Shown: piece after piece, positions 1-8,032 of the stretch
Layout of the letters: each line of letters starts with the position of its first letter
Position numbering within the stretch: position 1 is the first letter of the stretch
Assembly (NCBI RefSeq): GCF_016863095.1
Contig: NZ_BOOF01000001.1
Location: 248,001-312,000, forward strand
Source of the DNA: Microbispora siamensis
GTDB lineage: Bacteria; Actinomycetota; Actinomycetes; Streptosporangiales; Streptosporangiaceae
Reading direction: 5' to 3'
DNA length: 64,000 bases
The notes under the pieces: generated by a model
Told to the model about the DNA's origin: nothing
Database searches by the model: none
The model's input: only the letters and a program-made list of their open reading frames with translations
Program-made: the position numbers and the translations under genes

Positions 1-412
1 CCACAACCCCGGTGAGACGGTGCCCGGCCACGTCGTGCAGCTCGGCGGCGAAGCGCGCCCGCTCGGCCCGTGCCGCGTCGCGCGGGACGGCCGCCGCGTG
101 CCGCAGGAACTCCCGGCGGCCCAGCCGGGCGGCCGCGCGGCGACGGCGTGCACGGCCCGCCGTCCAGATCCCGGCGCCCACGCCCAGCGCGAGGACGCCG
201 CCCGCCGCCGTCACACGCGCCGGCGCGCCGCCCCAGGCGACCAGTAGCACCGCGACCGCCGTGACCACGCCCATCGCCGAGAGCGAGACGCCCAGCGTCC
301 GTGCGCGCGCCACGGCGAACAGCAGCGCCGAGACCGCCACGACCAGCGCCGGCACGGCCAGACCGCCCATCACGCCGAGATGCGCCGCCGCACTGATCAC
401 CATCGTTCCCAT
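1..412 (-). CDS. Sensor histidine kinase, N-terminal part (cut by window edge)
   Basis: This frame runs off the left edge, so only about 137 N-terminal residues are visible. It opens with four hydrophobic stretches (roughly residues 3-28, 35-55 and 58-80) rich in Ala, Val and Leu. A basic juxtamembrane segment follows, and then the dimerisation helix with the H-box ELHDVAGHRLTGV, in which His is the expected phospho-acceptor. That H-box is typical of the HisKA_3 family paired with NarL/LuxR response regulators. The start is ATG at 412, with a second in-frame ATG at 403; the Shine-Dalgarno sequence is poor for both. It lies 69 bp after the ABC exporter stop in the same direction, so co-transcription is plausible. 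The ATPase domain and any partner regulator lie outside the window. Confidence 0.75.
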   Translation of the reverse strand, partial: MGTMVISAAAHLGVMGGLAVPALVVAVSALLFAVARARTLGVSLSAMGVVTAVAVLLVAWGGAPARVTAAGGVLALGVGAGIWTAGRARRRRAAARLGRREFLRHAAAVPRDAARAERARFAAELHDVAGHRLTGVV

Positions 413-481
413 GTGTATCGGGCCCCGCGCACGCGGACTTCGACCGGCGGTGTCGCCGACCTCGGGCTTTCGCGCCGAATT

Positions 482-2287
482 TCAGGACGCGGTGGTGGCG
501 GTGGTCCAGGAGGCGTAGAGGTCGGCGTACACGCCGGGCTGCTCGACCAGGACGGCGTGCGGGCCGCGCTGGACGATCCGGCCGTGCTCGAACACCAGGA
601 CCTCGTCGGCCGCCTGGGCGGTGGACAGGCGGTGGGCGATCGAGACGGCCGTACGGCCGCGGGTGACGCCGTCGAGGGCGCGGGCGAGGCGCACCTCGGT
701 GGCGGGGTCCACGGCGGAGGTGGCCTCGTCGAGCAGCAGCAGGTCGGGGTCGGCGAGATAGGCACGGGCGAGCGCGACGAGCTGCCGCTCTCCGGCCGAC
801 AGGGACTCGCCCCGCTGGCCGACCGGAGTGTCCAGGCCGGCGGGCAGGCCGTCGAGCCAGTCGGCCAGGCCGAGCTCGGTCAGGGCCCGGGTGATCTCCT
901 CCCGGGTCGCCGAGGGCCGTCCGAACCGGATGTTGTCCTCGAGCGTCGAGTCGAACAGGAACCCGTCCTGCGGGACCATGACGATCCGCTCCCTGAGCGA
1001 GGAGAAGCTGACCGTGCGCAGATCGGTCCCGTCCACGAGGATCCGGCCGGACGTCGGGTCCATGAGCCGGGTGAGCAGCTTGGCGAAGGTCGTCTTGCCC
1101 GAGCCGGTCTCCCCCACCACCGCGACCCGCGTGCGCGGCGGGATCTCGACCGACACGTCGTGGAGCACCGGCGGCCCGCCGGGGTAGGCGAAGCCCACGC
1201 CGTCGAAGCGCACCGAGATCGGACCGCGCGGCAGCGTCGCGCCGTTCTCCGGGTCGGCCACGTCGGCCGGGGTGTCGAGCACGCCCAGGATGCGCCGCCA
1301 TCCGGCGATCGCGTTCTGCGCCTCGTTCAGCACCTCGGTCGCGGTCTGCAGCGGGCTGATGAACAGCGTGATCAGGAACAGGAAGGCGATGAGCCGCCCC
1401 GCCGTGATCGACTCGGCCACGCCCAGCCAGACCCCGGCCACGACCACCAGGGCGACCGTGATCGAGGCGACCAGCTCGGTGGCCGGGAACGTGAATCCGA
1501 CGATCTTCTGGGCCCGGGTCTGCGCCGCGCGCATCCCGTCCACCGCCGTGTCGATCCGCTCGGCCGTGCGGTCCTCCGAGCCGTACGCCCGGATCACCGC
1601 GCTGCCGACGACCGACTCGCTGACGGCGGCGAGGACGTCGCCGGCGCGCTCGCGCACCCGGGTGTACGCCCCGGCCACCAGCCGCTGGAACCGGGGCAGG
1701 GCCAGCACCAGCGGCAGGAAGCAGACCCACACGAGCAGCGTGAGCTGCCAGGAGTAGACGGCCATGAGCACGGTCGCCACCACCAGCTGGCCGGCGGACA
1801 CGATGACCATCAGCCCGCCCCACTGCATGAACGTGCTGATCTGGTCGACGTCGCCGGTCACCCGGGAGACCAGGCCGCCGCGCCGCTCGGTGTTCTGCGT
1901 CAGCACCGACAGGTCGTGCACGTGCCGGAAGCCCTTACCGCGCAGGGCCGCCAGGCCCGACTCGGTGGAACGGTAGAGCCGGACGTTCATGAGGTAGCCG
2001 CACAGCGCGGTCAGCACGACGGCGAGCGCGCACAGGGCCACCGCGTTCCGGATGAACGGCAGGTCGGGCACGCCCGAGCGCAGGCCGCGGTCGATCACCT
2101 GCTGCACGGCGATCGGCACGACGACCTTGCCCAGTGTGGCCAGCACGGCCAGCACGAGCGTCCCGGCGAGCCCGCGGCGGAACTCCGGCGACAGCCGCAG
2201 TCCCTGCCTGAGCGTCTCCAGGGCGCCCCGGTCGGCCGACCGCAGGGACGAGGTCTCTCCTGTGGCCGTGTCGGTCACGGCGGTCAC
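482..2287 (-). CDS. ABC exporter subunit, fused membrane and ATPase domains (second half of heterodimer)
   Basis: A full half-transporter of about 601 residues: a six-helix type IV exporter membrane domain (to about residue 320), then the nucleotide-binding domain with Walker A GETGSGKTT, signature LSAGERQL and Walker B LLLLDEATSAVD. The catalytic Glu after Walker B is present, but the signature departs from LSGGQ. The partner upstream shows the opposite pattern (normal signature, Asp for the catalytic Glu). That fits one canonical and one degenerate ATP site, as in heterodimeric exporters of the TM287/288 or BmrCD kind. I place the start at GTG 2287 (residues VTAVTDTATG), preceded by GAGGAG. 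An in-frame ATG at 2344 would add 19 residues and overlap the upstream gene. Substrate unknown; multidrug or lipid export is a family guess. Confidence 0.9.
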   Translation of the reverse strand: MTAVTDTATGETSSLRSADRGALETLRQGLRLSPEFRRGLAGTLVLAVLATLGKVVVPIAVQQVIDRGLRSGVPDLPFIRNAVALCALAVVLTALCGYLMNVRLYRSTESGLAALRGKGFRHVHDLSVLTQNTERRGGLVSRVTGDVDQISTFMQWGGLMVIVSAGQLVVATVLMAVYSWQLTLLVWVCFLPLVLALPRFQRLVAGAYTRVRERAGDVLAAVSESVVGSAVIRAYGSEDRTAERIDTAVDGMRAAQTRAQKIVGFTFPATELVASITVALVVVAGVWLGVAESITAGRLIAFLFLITLFISPLQTATEVLNEAQNAIAGWRRILGVLDTPADVADPENGATLPRGPISVRFDGVGFAYPGGPPVLHDVSVEIPPRTRVAVVGETGSGKTTFAKLLTRLMDPTSGRILVDGTDLRTVSFSSLRERIVMVPQDGFLFDSTLEDNIRFGRPSATREEITRALTELGLADWLDGLPAGLDTPVGQRGESLSAGERQLVALARAYLADPDLLLLDEATSAVDPATEVRLARALDGVTRGRTAVSIAHRLSTAQAADEVLVFEHGRIVQRGPHAVLVEQPGVYADLYASWTTATTAS

Positions 2288-2328
2288 CGCGTCACACTCC
2301 TCGTCAGGGGCTTCGGGCCGTGCGTCAT
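2284..2328 (-). CDS. Possible 14-codon coupling ORF between the two ABC subunits
   Basis: Between the two transporter genes lies a minimal ORF encoding MTHGPKPLTRSVTR. Its ATG overlaps the upstream stop as ATGA, and it has an excellent Shine-Dalgarno sequence (AGGAGG, 7 nt before). Its own stop overlaps the GTG of the downstream subunit as GTGA. It may be a translational relay keeping the two subunits at a fixed ratio. Alternatively the AGGAGG may serve no product if the downstream gene really starts at 2344. Confidence 0.35.
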   Translation of the reverse strand: MTHGPKPLTRSVTR

Positions 2329-4157
2329 GCCACGACCTCCTCATCGGTGTCCTCGCGGATGTCGAGCGCGGCCCGCTCGGCCTCCTCGCGCTCGTAGGCG
2401 GTGACGAGGTCGCGGTAGCCCGGGCAGCGGACCAGCAGCTCCTCGTGCGTGCCGTGGTCGGCGACCACGCCCTGCTCCAGGTAGACGACCTCGTCGGCCA
2501 GCGCGATCGTCGCCATTCGGTAGGCGACCACGATCACCGTGGCCTCGGCGGCGCCGTCGCGCAGGCCGTACAGGATGCGCTTTTCGACCTGCGGGTCGAC
2601 GCTGGAGGTGGCGTCGTCGAGGATGAGCAGCCGGGGCTCGCGCACGAGCGCGCGGGCCAGCGCGAGGCGCTGGCGCTGACCGCCCGACAGCGTCGCGCCC
2701 CGCTCGCCGATCCGGGTGTCCAGGCCGGACGGCAGCGCGCTGACGAAGCCGTCGGCCTGCGCGAGCCGCAGCGCGGCCCAGACCCGCTCGTCCGGCACCT
2801 GCCCGGCGAGCGCGATGTTGCCGCGCACGGTGTCGTCGAACAGGAACGTCTGCTGCGGGACGAGCGCCACCGAGGCGCTCACCTCGCCTCTGGCCGCCTC
2901 GCGCAGGTCGACGCCGTCGACGCGCACGACGCCCTCGTCGGGGTCGATCAGGCGCGCGAGCAACTGGGTGAGGGTCGACTTGCCCGCCCCGGTCGGCCCG
3001 ACGACCGCGATCGTACGGCCCGGTGCGACCGCGAAGCTCACGTCCCTCAGCACCGCGTTCCCCGGCACGTACGCGTAGGAGACGCCCTCGGCCTCCACCC
3101 GGGCCGGGCCGGAGGCGTCCAGGCGGGCGGTGCCGTACTCCATGGAGCCGGTGGCGTCGAGGACGTCCCTGACCCGCGTCCAGCCGACGACGCTGCGCGG
3201 CAGCTCGGCCAGCACCCAGCCGAGCGCCCGTACGGGGAAGGCGAGGAGGGTGAACAGATAGGCGACCTGGATCAGGTCGCCTGCCGCGACGCCGCCGGAC
3301 TCCAGCCGCAGCGATCCGACGAGCAGCACGGCGAGCACGCCCAGCGTGGGCAGCGCCTCGAGCAGGGGGTCGAACAGCCCGCGGACCCGGCCGACGGCGA
3401 CGTTGGCGTCCCGCAACGCGTCGGCCTTCGCCTGGAACCGCGCGGTCTCCGCGTCCTCCCGGCCGAGGGTCTTGACGACGAGCGCGCCGTCGAAGCTCTC
3501 GTGCGCGACCTCGCTCACCTCGGCCCGCAACTGCTGGGCCCGCATCGCGAGCGGGGAAAGCCTGCGCTGGTAGACCAGGTTGAGCACGGCAACGGCCGGG
3601 AAGATCAGGAAGCCGACGACGGCGAGCACCGGGTCGACCAGCACGATCGCCACTGCGGCCGTCACGAGCATCACGACCACGCCCACCGCCATCGGCAGCG
3701 GGGCGAGCGGCCCCCAGGCCGCCTCGACGTCGGAGTTGGCGTTGGACAGCAGTTGCCCGGTCGGGTGGCGGTGGTGCCAGGCGAGGGGCAGCCGCAGATA
3801 CTGCCGGGTGACCGCGCGGCGGGAGTGGGCCTGCATGCGGTACTGGTGGATCCCCGCCATGATGCGCCGGCCCATGATCCCCGCGGCCTTGAGCACCGCT
3901 ACGCCGACGATCAGCAGGGCCGCCGCGACCAGCACGCCGGTGCTCGCCGTGCCATTCCGGAACGCGGGCAGCACCGCGTTGTCGGTCGCCCAGCCGAGCG
4001 CCCAGGACGAGGCGACGGTCATCGCGCCGTAGAGGGCGCTGGCGAGGACCGCGCCGGTGAAGATCCTCGGCTCGGTCCTGATCGCCACGCCGATGACCTT
4101 GAGACCCTGGAGCATGACTGAGCTGCCGGGCCGCGCGGGGGACTCCTTCGTCGGCAC
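2325..4157 (-). CDS. ABC exporter subunit, fused membrane and ATPase domains (first half of heterodimer)
   Basis: A half-transporter of about 610 residues with an N-terminal six-helix membrane domain and a C-terminal ATPase domain. Walker A is GPTGAGKST, the signature LSGGQRQRLALARAL is canonical, and Walker B is LLILDDATSSVD. Here Asp replaces the catalytic Glu, so this subunit contributes the degenerate ATP site. The start is GTG 4157 because GGAAGGA lies 8-9 nt upstream; the longer frame from 4232 adds 25 low-complexity residues without a ribosome site. It overlaps the 14-codon ORF by 4 nt and is first in a three-gene run with the second subunit and a sensor kinase. An exporter followed by a sensor kinase resembles drug- or envelope-stress modules, but nothing here identifies the substrate. 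Confidence 0.9.
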   Translation of the reverse strand: MPTKESPARPGSSVMLQGLKVIGVAIRTEPRIFTGAVLASALYGAMTVASSWALGWATDNAVLPAFRNGTASTGVLVAAALLIVGVAVLKAAGIMGRRIMAGIHQYRMQAHSRRAVTRQYLRLPLAWHHRHPTGQLLSNANSDVEAAWGPLAPLPMAVGVVVMLVTAAVAIVLVDPVLAVVGFLIFPAVAVLNLVYQRRLSPLAMRAQQLRAEVSEVAHESFDGALVVKTLGREDAETARFQAKADALRDANVAVGRVRGLFDPLLEALPTLGVLAVLLVGSLRLESGGVAAGDLIQVAYLFTLLAFPVRALGWVLAELPRSVVGWTRVRDVLDATGSMEYGTARLDASGPARVEAEGVSYAYVPGNAVLRDVSFAVAPGRTIAVVGPTGAGKSTLTQLLARLIDPDEGVVRVDGVDLREAARGEVSASVALVPQQTFLFDDTVRGNIALAGQVPDERVWAALRLAQADGFVSALPSGLDTRIGERGATLSGGQRQRLALARALVREPRLLILDDATSSVDPQVEKRILYGLRDGAAEATVIVVAYRMATIALADEVVYLEQGVVADHGTHEELLVRCPGYRDLVTAYEREEAERAALDIREDTDEEVVA

Positions 4158-4365
4158 GCGGTGCGTTCCTTCCGATCGGGGGACCAGCCGGGGCCGCTCC
4201 CTGCGAGCGCCCCGGAGGGGGACGTTACTCACTCGGGGACGCCACCGGATCGGTCACCGGACCGACGCCACCCAAGCCCTTGGTCCTAGTTACTCCCTAT
4301 CATCCTGATCAACCTGTTTATTCCTCGGACGTGCTCGGCCGCCGGGCCCGAGGGCGTGGCGGACG

Positions 4366-4377
4366 TAGGCTGATCCC
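4366..4377 (+). promoter_or_regulatory. Leaderless promoter, -10 TAGGCT
   Basis: TAGGCT (4366-4371) ends 6 nt before the GTG at 4378. This is the -10 to start spacing expected when transcription begins at the start codon itself. No Shine-Dalgarno sequence precedes the gene. Confidence 0.6.
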
Positions 4378-5013
4378 GTGACACACGCCCAGACGGAGCG
4401 CGCGGCGCTCTGCGACCTGCTCGACCGCCTCGGTCCCGAGGCGCCCACGCTGTGCGAGGGGTGGGCGACCGAGGACCTCGCGGCCCACCTCGTCCTGCGC
4501 GAGCGCCGGCTCGACGCCGCGCCCGGCATCGCACTGCCGTTCCTGGCGGGCTACACCGCCACCGTGCAGGACCGCATCAAGCGGAGCCACCCCTACCCCG
4601 AGCTGGTCGGGCTCGTCCGCCACGGCCCGCCGCGCTGGACGCCGTACGGCCTGGTCCCCCGCCTGGACGAGATCGTCAACACGGTGGAGCTGTTCGTCCA
4701 TCACGAGGACGTGCGCCGGGCGCAGGCCGGCTGGGAGCCCCGGGTCATCCCGAGGGACCTGCAGGAGACGTTCTGGAACCGGCTGCGCGGCACCGCCCGG
4801 CTCTTCCTGCGCAAGGCTCCGGTGGGGGTCGTGCTCCGCCGCCCCGACGGCGCCAAGGCCGCCGGGCGGATGGCGGAGCCCGCCGTGGTGGTCACCGGTG
4901 AGCCGTCGGAGCTGCTGCTGTTCGCGTTCGGCCGGCAGGCGCACGCCCGGGTGACGTACGACGGGGACGCCGCGGCGGTCGCCCGGCTCCAGGAGGCCCG
5001 ATTGGGGCCATGA
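4378..5013 (+). CDS. TIGR03085-type metal-binding protein (DinB / mycothiol-dependent isomerase fold)
   Basis: A 211-residue protein opening with a four-helix DinB-like domain: the segments TLCEGWATEDLAAHLVLRE and later ELFVHHEDVRR supply the three His expected to bind a divalent metal in this superfamily (maleylpyruvate isomerase/DinB). The sequence pattern and length match the actinobacterial TIGR03085 subfamily, whose members are cytosolic and whose reaction is unknown; a thiol-dependent transferase using mycothiol is the usual guess. It is transcribed away from the ABC exporter across a 220-bp gap, apparently as a leaderless message. The next gene starts 101 bp on, after a Shine-Dalgarno of its own. 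Confidence 0.8.
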   Translation: MTHAQTERAALCDLLDRLGPEAPTLCEGWATEDLAAHLVLRERRLDAAPGIALPFLAGYTATVQDRIKRSHPYPELVGLVRHGPPRWTPYGLVPRLDEIVNTVELFVHHEDVRRAQAGWEPRVIPRDLQETFWNRLRGTARLFLRKAPVGVVLRRPDGAKAAGRMAEPAVVVTGEPSELLLFAFGRQAHARVTYDGDAAAVARLQEARLGP

Positions 5014-5114
5014 GGAGGGAGTCGTGGGACTTGTCCGGAATCCTCCACGTAAACGTCGTGCAATGGGGCAGCATGAGACCAGCCACGATGTGTGGGAGCG
5101 TTTGGGAGCCCCGG

Positions 5115-5279
5115 ATGAACCTCAAGAAGGTCCTGACCTACCTGGCCATCGCGTTTGTGATCTTCTATTTGTTCACGCAGCCGGCGAACGCCGCCGGCGC
5201 GGTCAGGAACCTTTTCGGGGGAATCAGCACGGGAGCCGAACGCCTGTCCGCGTTCTTCACCTCGCTCTTCTCGGGCTGA
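5115..5279 (+). CDS. Small membrane protein (54 aa), tandem paralogue 1
   Basis: A 54-residue protein starting MNLKKVLTYLAIAFVIFYLF. Two lysines are followed by one hydrophobic helix (about residues 6-21), then TQPANAAGAVRNLFGG and a C-terminal amphipathic stretch ending FFTSLFSG. The start is ATG 5115 with GGGAG about 7 nt upstream; longer frames reach back to 5010 but carry no similarity to the neighbour. It is clearly paralogous to the 53-residue protein 225 bp downstream: both share K-K-V-L-T-Y-x-A-I-A-F-V, the Q-P-x-x-A motif, G-A-V-R and the FFTS tail. It could be a single-pass membrane peptide or a signal-peptide-like secreted peptide cut after ANA. Function unknown. Confidence 0.7.
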   Translation: MNLKKVLTYLAIAFVIFYLFTQPANAAGAVRNLFGGISTGAERLSAFFTSLFSG

Positions 5280-5504
5280 CGTCCCGCTCTTTCCGGGCCT
5301 GACCCCGTTCGTCGCGGGGCTGGGCCGCGTTGTTCCGGCGGTGTCCGGGCAGGCCCGGGAGGAGTCCGGACCACGCCGCGACGAAACCGTGGATCCCGCC
5401 GTCTCACGATGAGGGCGGAACGGCCTCATGTCCTCTCGGCTAGTTATGATCAACACTGCCGCCGGGTACAAACAACCGGGATACCGATTGCAGGAGGCCC
5501 CCCG

Positions 5505-5666
5505 ATGAAGGTGAAGAAGGTTCTTACGTACGCGGCCATCGCGTTCGTGGTCTTCTACCTCTACAGCCAGCCGCACGCGGCGGCAGGCGCCGTGCGCGGC
5601 GTGTTCGACACGGTCAACACCGGAGCCAGCCGACTGGCGACCTTCTTCACCTCGGTCCTGAGTTGA
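5505..5666 (+). CDS. Small membrane protein (53 aa), tandem paralogue 2
   Basis: A 53-residue protein starting MKVKKVLTYAAIAFVVFYLY, then SQPHAAAGAVRGVFDTVNTG and a tail ending FFTSVLS. It is a tandem duplicate of the preceding 54-residue protein, with the same basic start, single hydrophobic helix, GAVR turn and FFTS end. The start at 5505 is fixed by AGGAGG 7 nt upstream. A TATGAT sequence about 55 nt upstream may be its own -10. The conserved C-terminal half after the helix argues that both parts matter. No recognised domain; the role is unknown. Confidence 0.7.
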   Translation: MKVKKVLTYAAIAFVVFYLYSQPHAAAGAVRGVFDTVNTGASRLATFFTSVLS

Positions 5667-5781
5667 GGCCGCGGACCGCCCGCCCCCGCTCTCCCTCAGG
5701 TAGCCCCGACCACGACCACAGGCAGCGACGAACGACGACCCAACCGTAGTGACAGTCAGAGCCGCGAGGCTCTCCGCGCAC

Positions 5782-5817
5782 AGGCCGGCAGGGCATCCGC
5801 CCTTGCTCCGCCGGCCT
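5782..5817. terminator. Probable bidirectional terminator hairpin
   Basis: AGGCCGGC pairs with GCCGGCCT and, inside it, AGGGC pairs with GCCCT around an ATCC loop, giving about 13 bp of stem with one 6-nt bulge. It sits between the convergent small membrane protein gene and the chorismate mutase gene. A smaller GAGCC/GGCTC hairpin lies just to its left. The rest of 5667-5946 shows no gene. Confidence 0.5.
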
Positions 5818-5946
5818 CTCCTTTCGCATCCCTTCGACCGGCGAGCGGCTCATCCCGGGGCCCAAGACCTCTGCCCCCCAGGCCCGTTCTCACACCCGCT
5901 TGATTTCCCAGGGCTCCGGTGAACGGGCGCGGACGCCGCCCATGTG

Positions 5947-6234
5947 CTACCCGCGCTGCCGGTGCTCCGTGAGCTCGTATTCCACAAACGCCCCGATCAT
6001 CGCCCGCCAGACGGCCTCGGCGACCTCAGGGGACAAGCCCTCACGCTCCGCGCGCTCCCGCGCCGCGGCCACGACCCGCTCCACCCGGTCAGGGGCCCGT
6101 ACGGCCTGCTCGTCCGTCTTGAAGGCGGCCGCGGCGCGCACGAGACGCTGCCGCTCGGCCAGCAGCGTCGTCAGACGGGCGTCGAGCTCGTCGATGCGGC
6201 GGCGGACGTCGTCGAGCGAGGTGGGGTCGGACAC
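5947..6234 (-). CDS. Chorismate mutase, AroQ class
   Basis: A 95-residue, all-helical protein of the length of a stand-alone AroQ chorismate mutase, which converts chorismate to prephenate for Phe and Tyr synthesis in the cytosol. The family pattern is visible: LDDVRRRIDELDARLTTLLA at the start (the Arg that binds substrate carboxylates lies in the RRRID segment), ERQRLV, then FKTDEQAVRAPDRVERVV, and a closing helix with AVWRAMIGAFVEYEL. The start is GTG 6234, preceded by GGAGG at 5 nt. An isochorismate-pyruvate lyase of the same fold cannot be excluded. It is monocistronic and convergent with the small membrane protein gene. A second chorismate mutase domain occurs in the fusion protein at 38070-39077. 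Confidence 0.85.
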   Translation of the reverse strand: MSDPTSLDDVRRRIDELDARLTTLLAERQRLVRAAAAFKTDEQAVRAPDRVERVVAAARERAEREGLSPEVAEAVWRAMIGAFVEYELTEHRQRG

Positions 6235-6470
6235 ATGTTCCTCCGAGCGGCGAGACGATGATCGCTGGCAACTCTAGGGCCGATGCGGGAGAGGGCCGTT
6301 CCCTTTCGGGAGGGATCCCGATAAAAGACCGCACAATCGCGCATGCCGGTTTTCGCCCACTATCGTCCTATTTGCGGTGATTGGTATGGACCGCTGCGCG
6401 ATGTCCGGCTGACCATGGAGGAGGCGGACTCCGGAGCGCCGAATGATCCCTCGACGGACAGGAGACAGCT

Positions 6471-6695
6471 ATGCGTGCCAAGCGTTTCCCGAGCCTGCTG
6501 GGCCTGGCGTTCCTCGCCGCCGTCGGTCTCGCGGCGGCCCAACCGGCCCACGAGGCGTCCGCCGCCGCGACCTGCTGGGGCGACGACGGGTGCGGCGGCT
6601 CCTTCCAGGGACAGTGGCAGTCCCAGTCGATGGCGTCCTCCTCGCTCGGCACCGGCCCGGACGCCTACCCCACCGCGATCGTCGACATCGACTGA
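6471..6695 (+). CDS. Small secreted protein (74 aa) with a CWGDDGCGG motif
   Basis: A 74-residue protein with a clear Sec signal peptide: MRAKR, a hydrophobic core to about residue 24, and a probable cleavage after ASA (residues 29-31). The mature part is about 42 residues, hydrophilic, with only two cysteines, spaced as CWGDDGC and able to form a small disulphide loop. It ends in Asp-rich AIVDID. The start ATG 6471 has AGGAGA 6 nt upstream. No family is recognised; it could be a cell-wall or signalling peptide. The 236-bp gap upstream (6235-6470) carries its promoter and that of the divergent chorismate mutase; I see a short TCGGGA/TCCCGA hairpin there but no other gene. Confidence 0.6.
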   Translation: MRAKRFPSLLGLAFLAAVGLAAAQPAHEASAAATCWGDDGCGGSFQGQWQSQSMASSSLGTGPDAYPTAIVDID

Positions 6696-6705
6696 GGACC
6701 CACCG

Positions 6706-6732
6706 ACCGGGGGCCGGATCCCGGCCCCCGGT
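6706..6732. terminator. Bidirectional terminator hairpin
   Basis: ACCGGGGGCCGG (6706-6717) and its exact complement (6721-6732) form a perfect 12-bp stem. It lies between the stop of the secreted peptide gene (+) and the stop of hisF (-), where both transcripts should end. Confidence 0.65.
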
Positions 6733-6761
6733 GAGCGGCCTGTGAGCGGCCCGGTGGGCGC

Positions 6762-7532
<771 letters not shown>

Positions 7533-7535
7533 CGC

Positions 7536-7955
7536 TCAGTCCTCATCGCTGCCGCGTTCCACCGGCCGGTACGCCTCGACCTCGACCTCGACCAGCATGC
7601 GCTCGTCGACCAGCCCGGCGACCTGCACGCTCGTGCACACGGGCCGTACGTCGCCGAAGATCTCGCCGTGCGCCTTGCCGACGGCGTCGAAGTCGTCGGC
7701 GTTCACCACGTACAGACGGGTGCGCACCACGTCGGCCCGGGTGGTGCCGGCCTTCTCCACGGCGTCCAGCGCGATGGAGAAGGCGGTGAGCGTCTGCTGG
7801 TAGGCGTCGCCCACGTGCTGGACCTCGCCGCCGACGGTGGCGGTGCAGCCGGACACGAGCACGTGGGGCCCGGCGACGACCGCGCGGGCGTAGCCGTAAC
7901 GGTCCTCCCAGGGGCCGCCGGAGGAGATCCGCCCTTCGGGCATCTGCGTGCTCAT
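7536..7955 (-). CDS. RidA family protein (enamine/imine deaminase-like)
   Basis: 139 residues of the YjgF/YER057c/UK114 (RidA) fold, forming cytosolic trimers that hydrolyse reactive enamine/imine intermediates from PLP enzymes. Seen here: RISSGGPWEDRYGYARAVVAG, VLVSGCTATVGG, the helix with QQTLTAFSIALDAVEKAG, and the active-site region RPVCTSVQVAGLVDERMLVEV. The start is ATG 7955 because GGAGG lies 6 nt upstream. Its ATG overlaps the stop of the 26-codon repeat-derived ORF. Its place between priA and hisF suggests it clears imines or ammonia-derived by-products made around the histidine pathway, but this is inference. The subfamily differs from the canonical RidA, so its exact substrate is open. 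Confidence 0.85.
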   Translation of the reverse strand: MSTQMPEGRISSGGPWEDRYGYARAVVAGPHVLVSGCTATVGGEVQHVGDAYQQTLTAFSIALDAVEKAGTTRADVVRTRLYVVNADDFDAVGKAHGEIFGDVRPVCTSVQVAGLVDERMLVEVEVEAYRPVERGSDED

Positions 7956-8032
7956 GCCACCTCCTCGCCTTCGGCTCGGAGCGGCATTCGCCAAGCGCTG
8001 TGTTCTCTGATTCGCTCGCTACGCTCGCTCAT
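7952..8032 (-). repeat. Short dispersed-type element carrying a 26-codon coupled ORF ([11 protein letters not shown]...)
   Basis: These 81 bases sit exactly between priA and ridA. They contain the GAGCGAG/CGTAGCGAGCG near-palindrome that I recall as a repeated intergenic motif of actinomycete genomes. In one frame it reads [14 protein letters not shown] and so on for 26 codons. Its ATG overlaps the priA stop (ATGA) and its stop overlaps the ridA start (ATGA). The peptide is probably a by-product; the element may have been domesticated as a translational bridge. Dispersal elsewhere in the genome cannot be seen here. Confidence 0.5.

Noticed and set aside
380..2404. A 674-codon + strand frame opposite the ABC exporter subunit
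   Set aside because: The minus-strand protein has all ABC motifs; the + frame is compositional noise.
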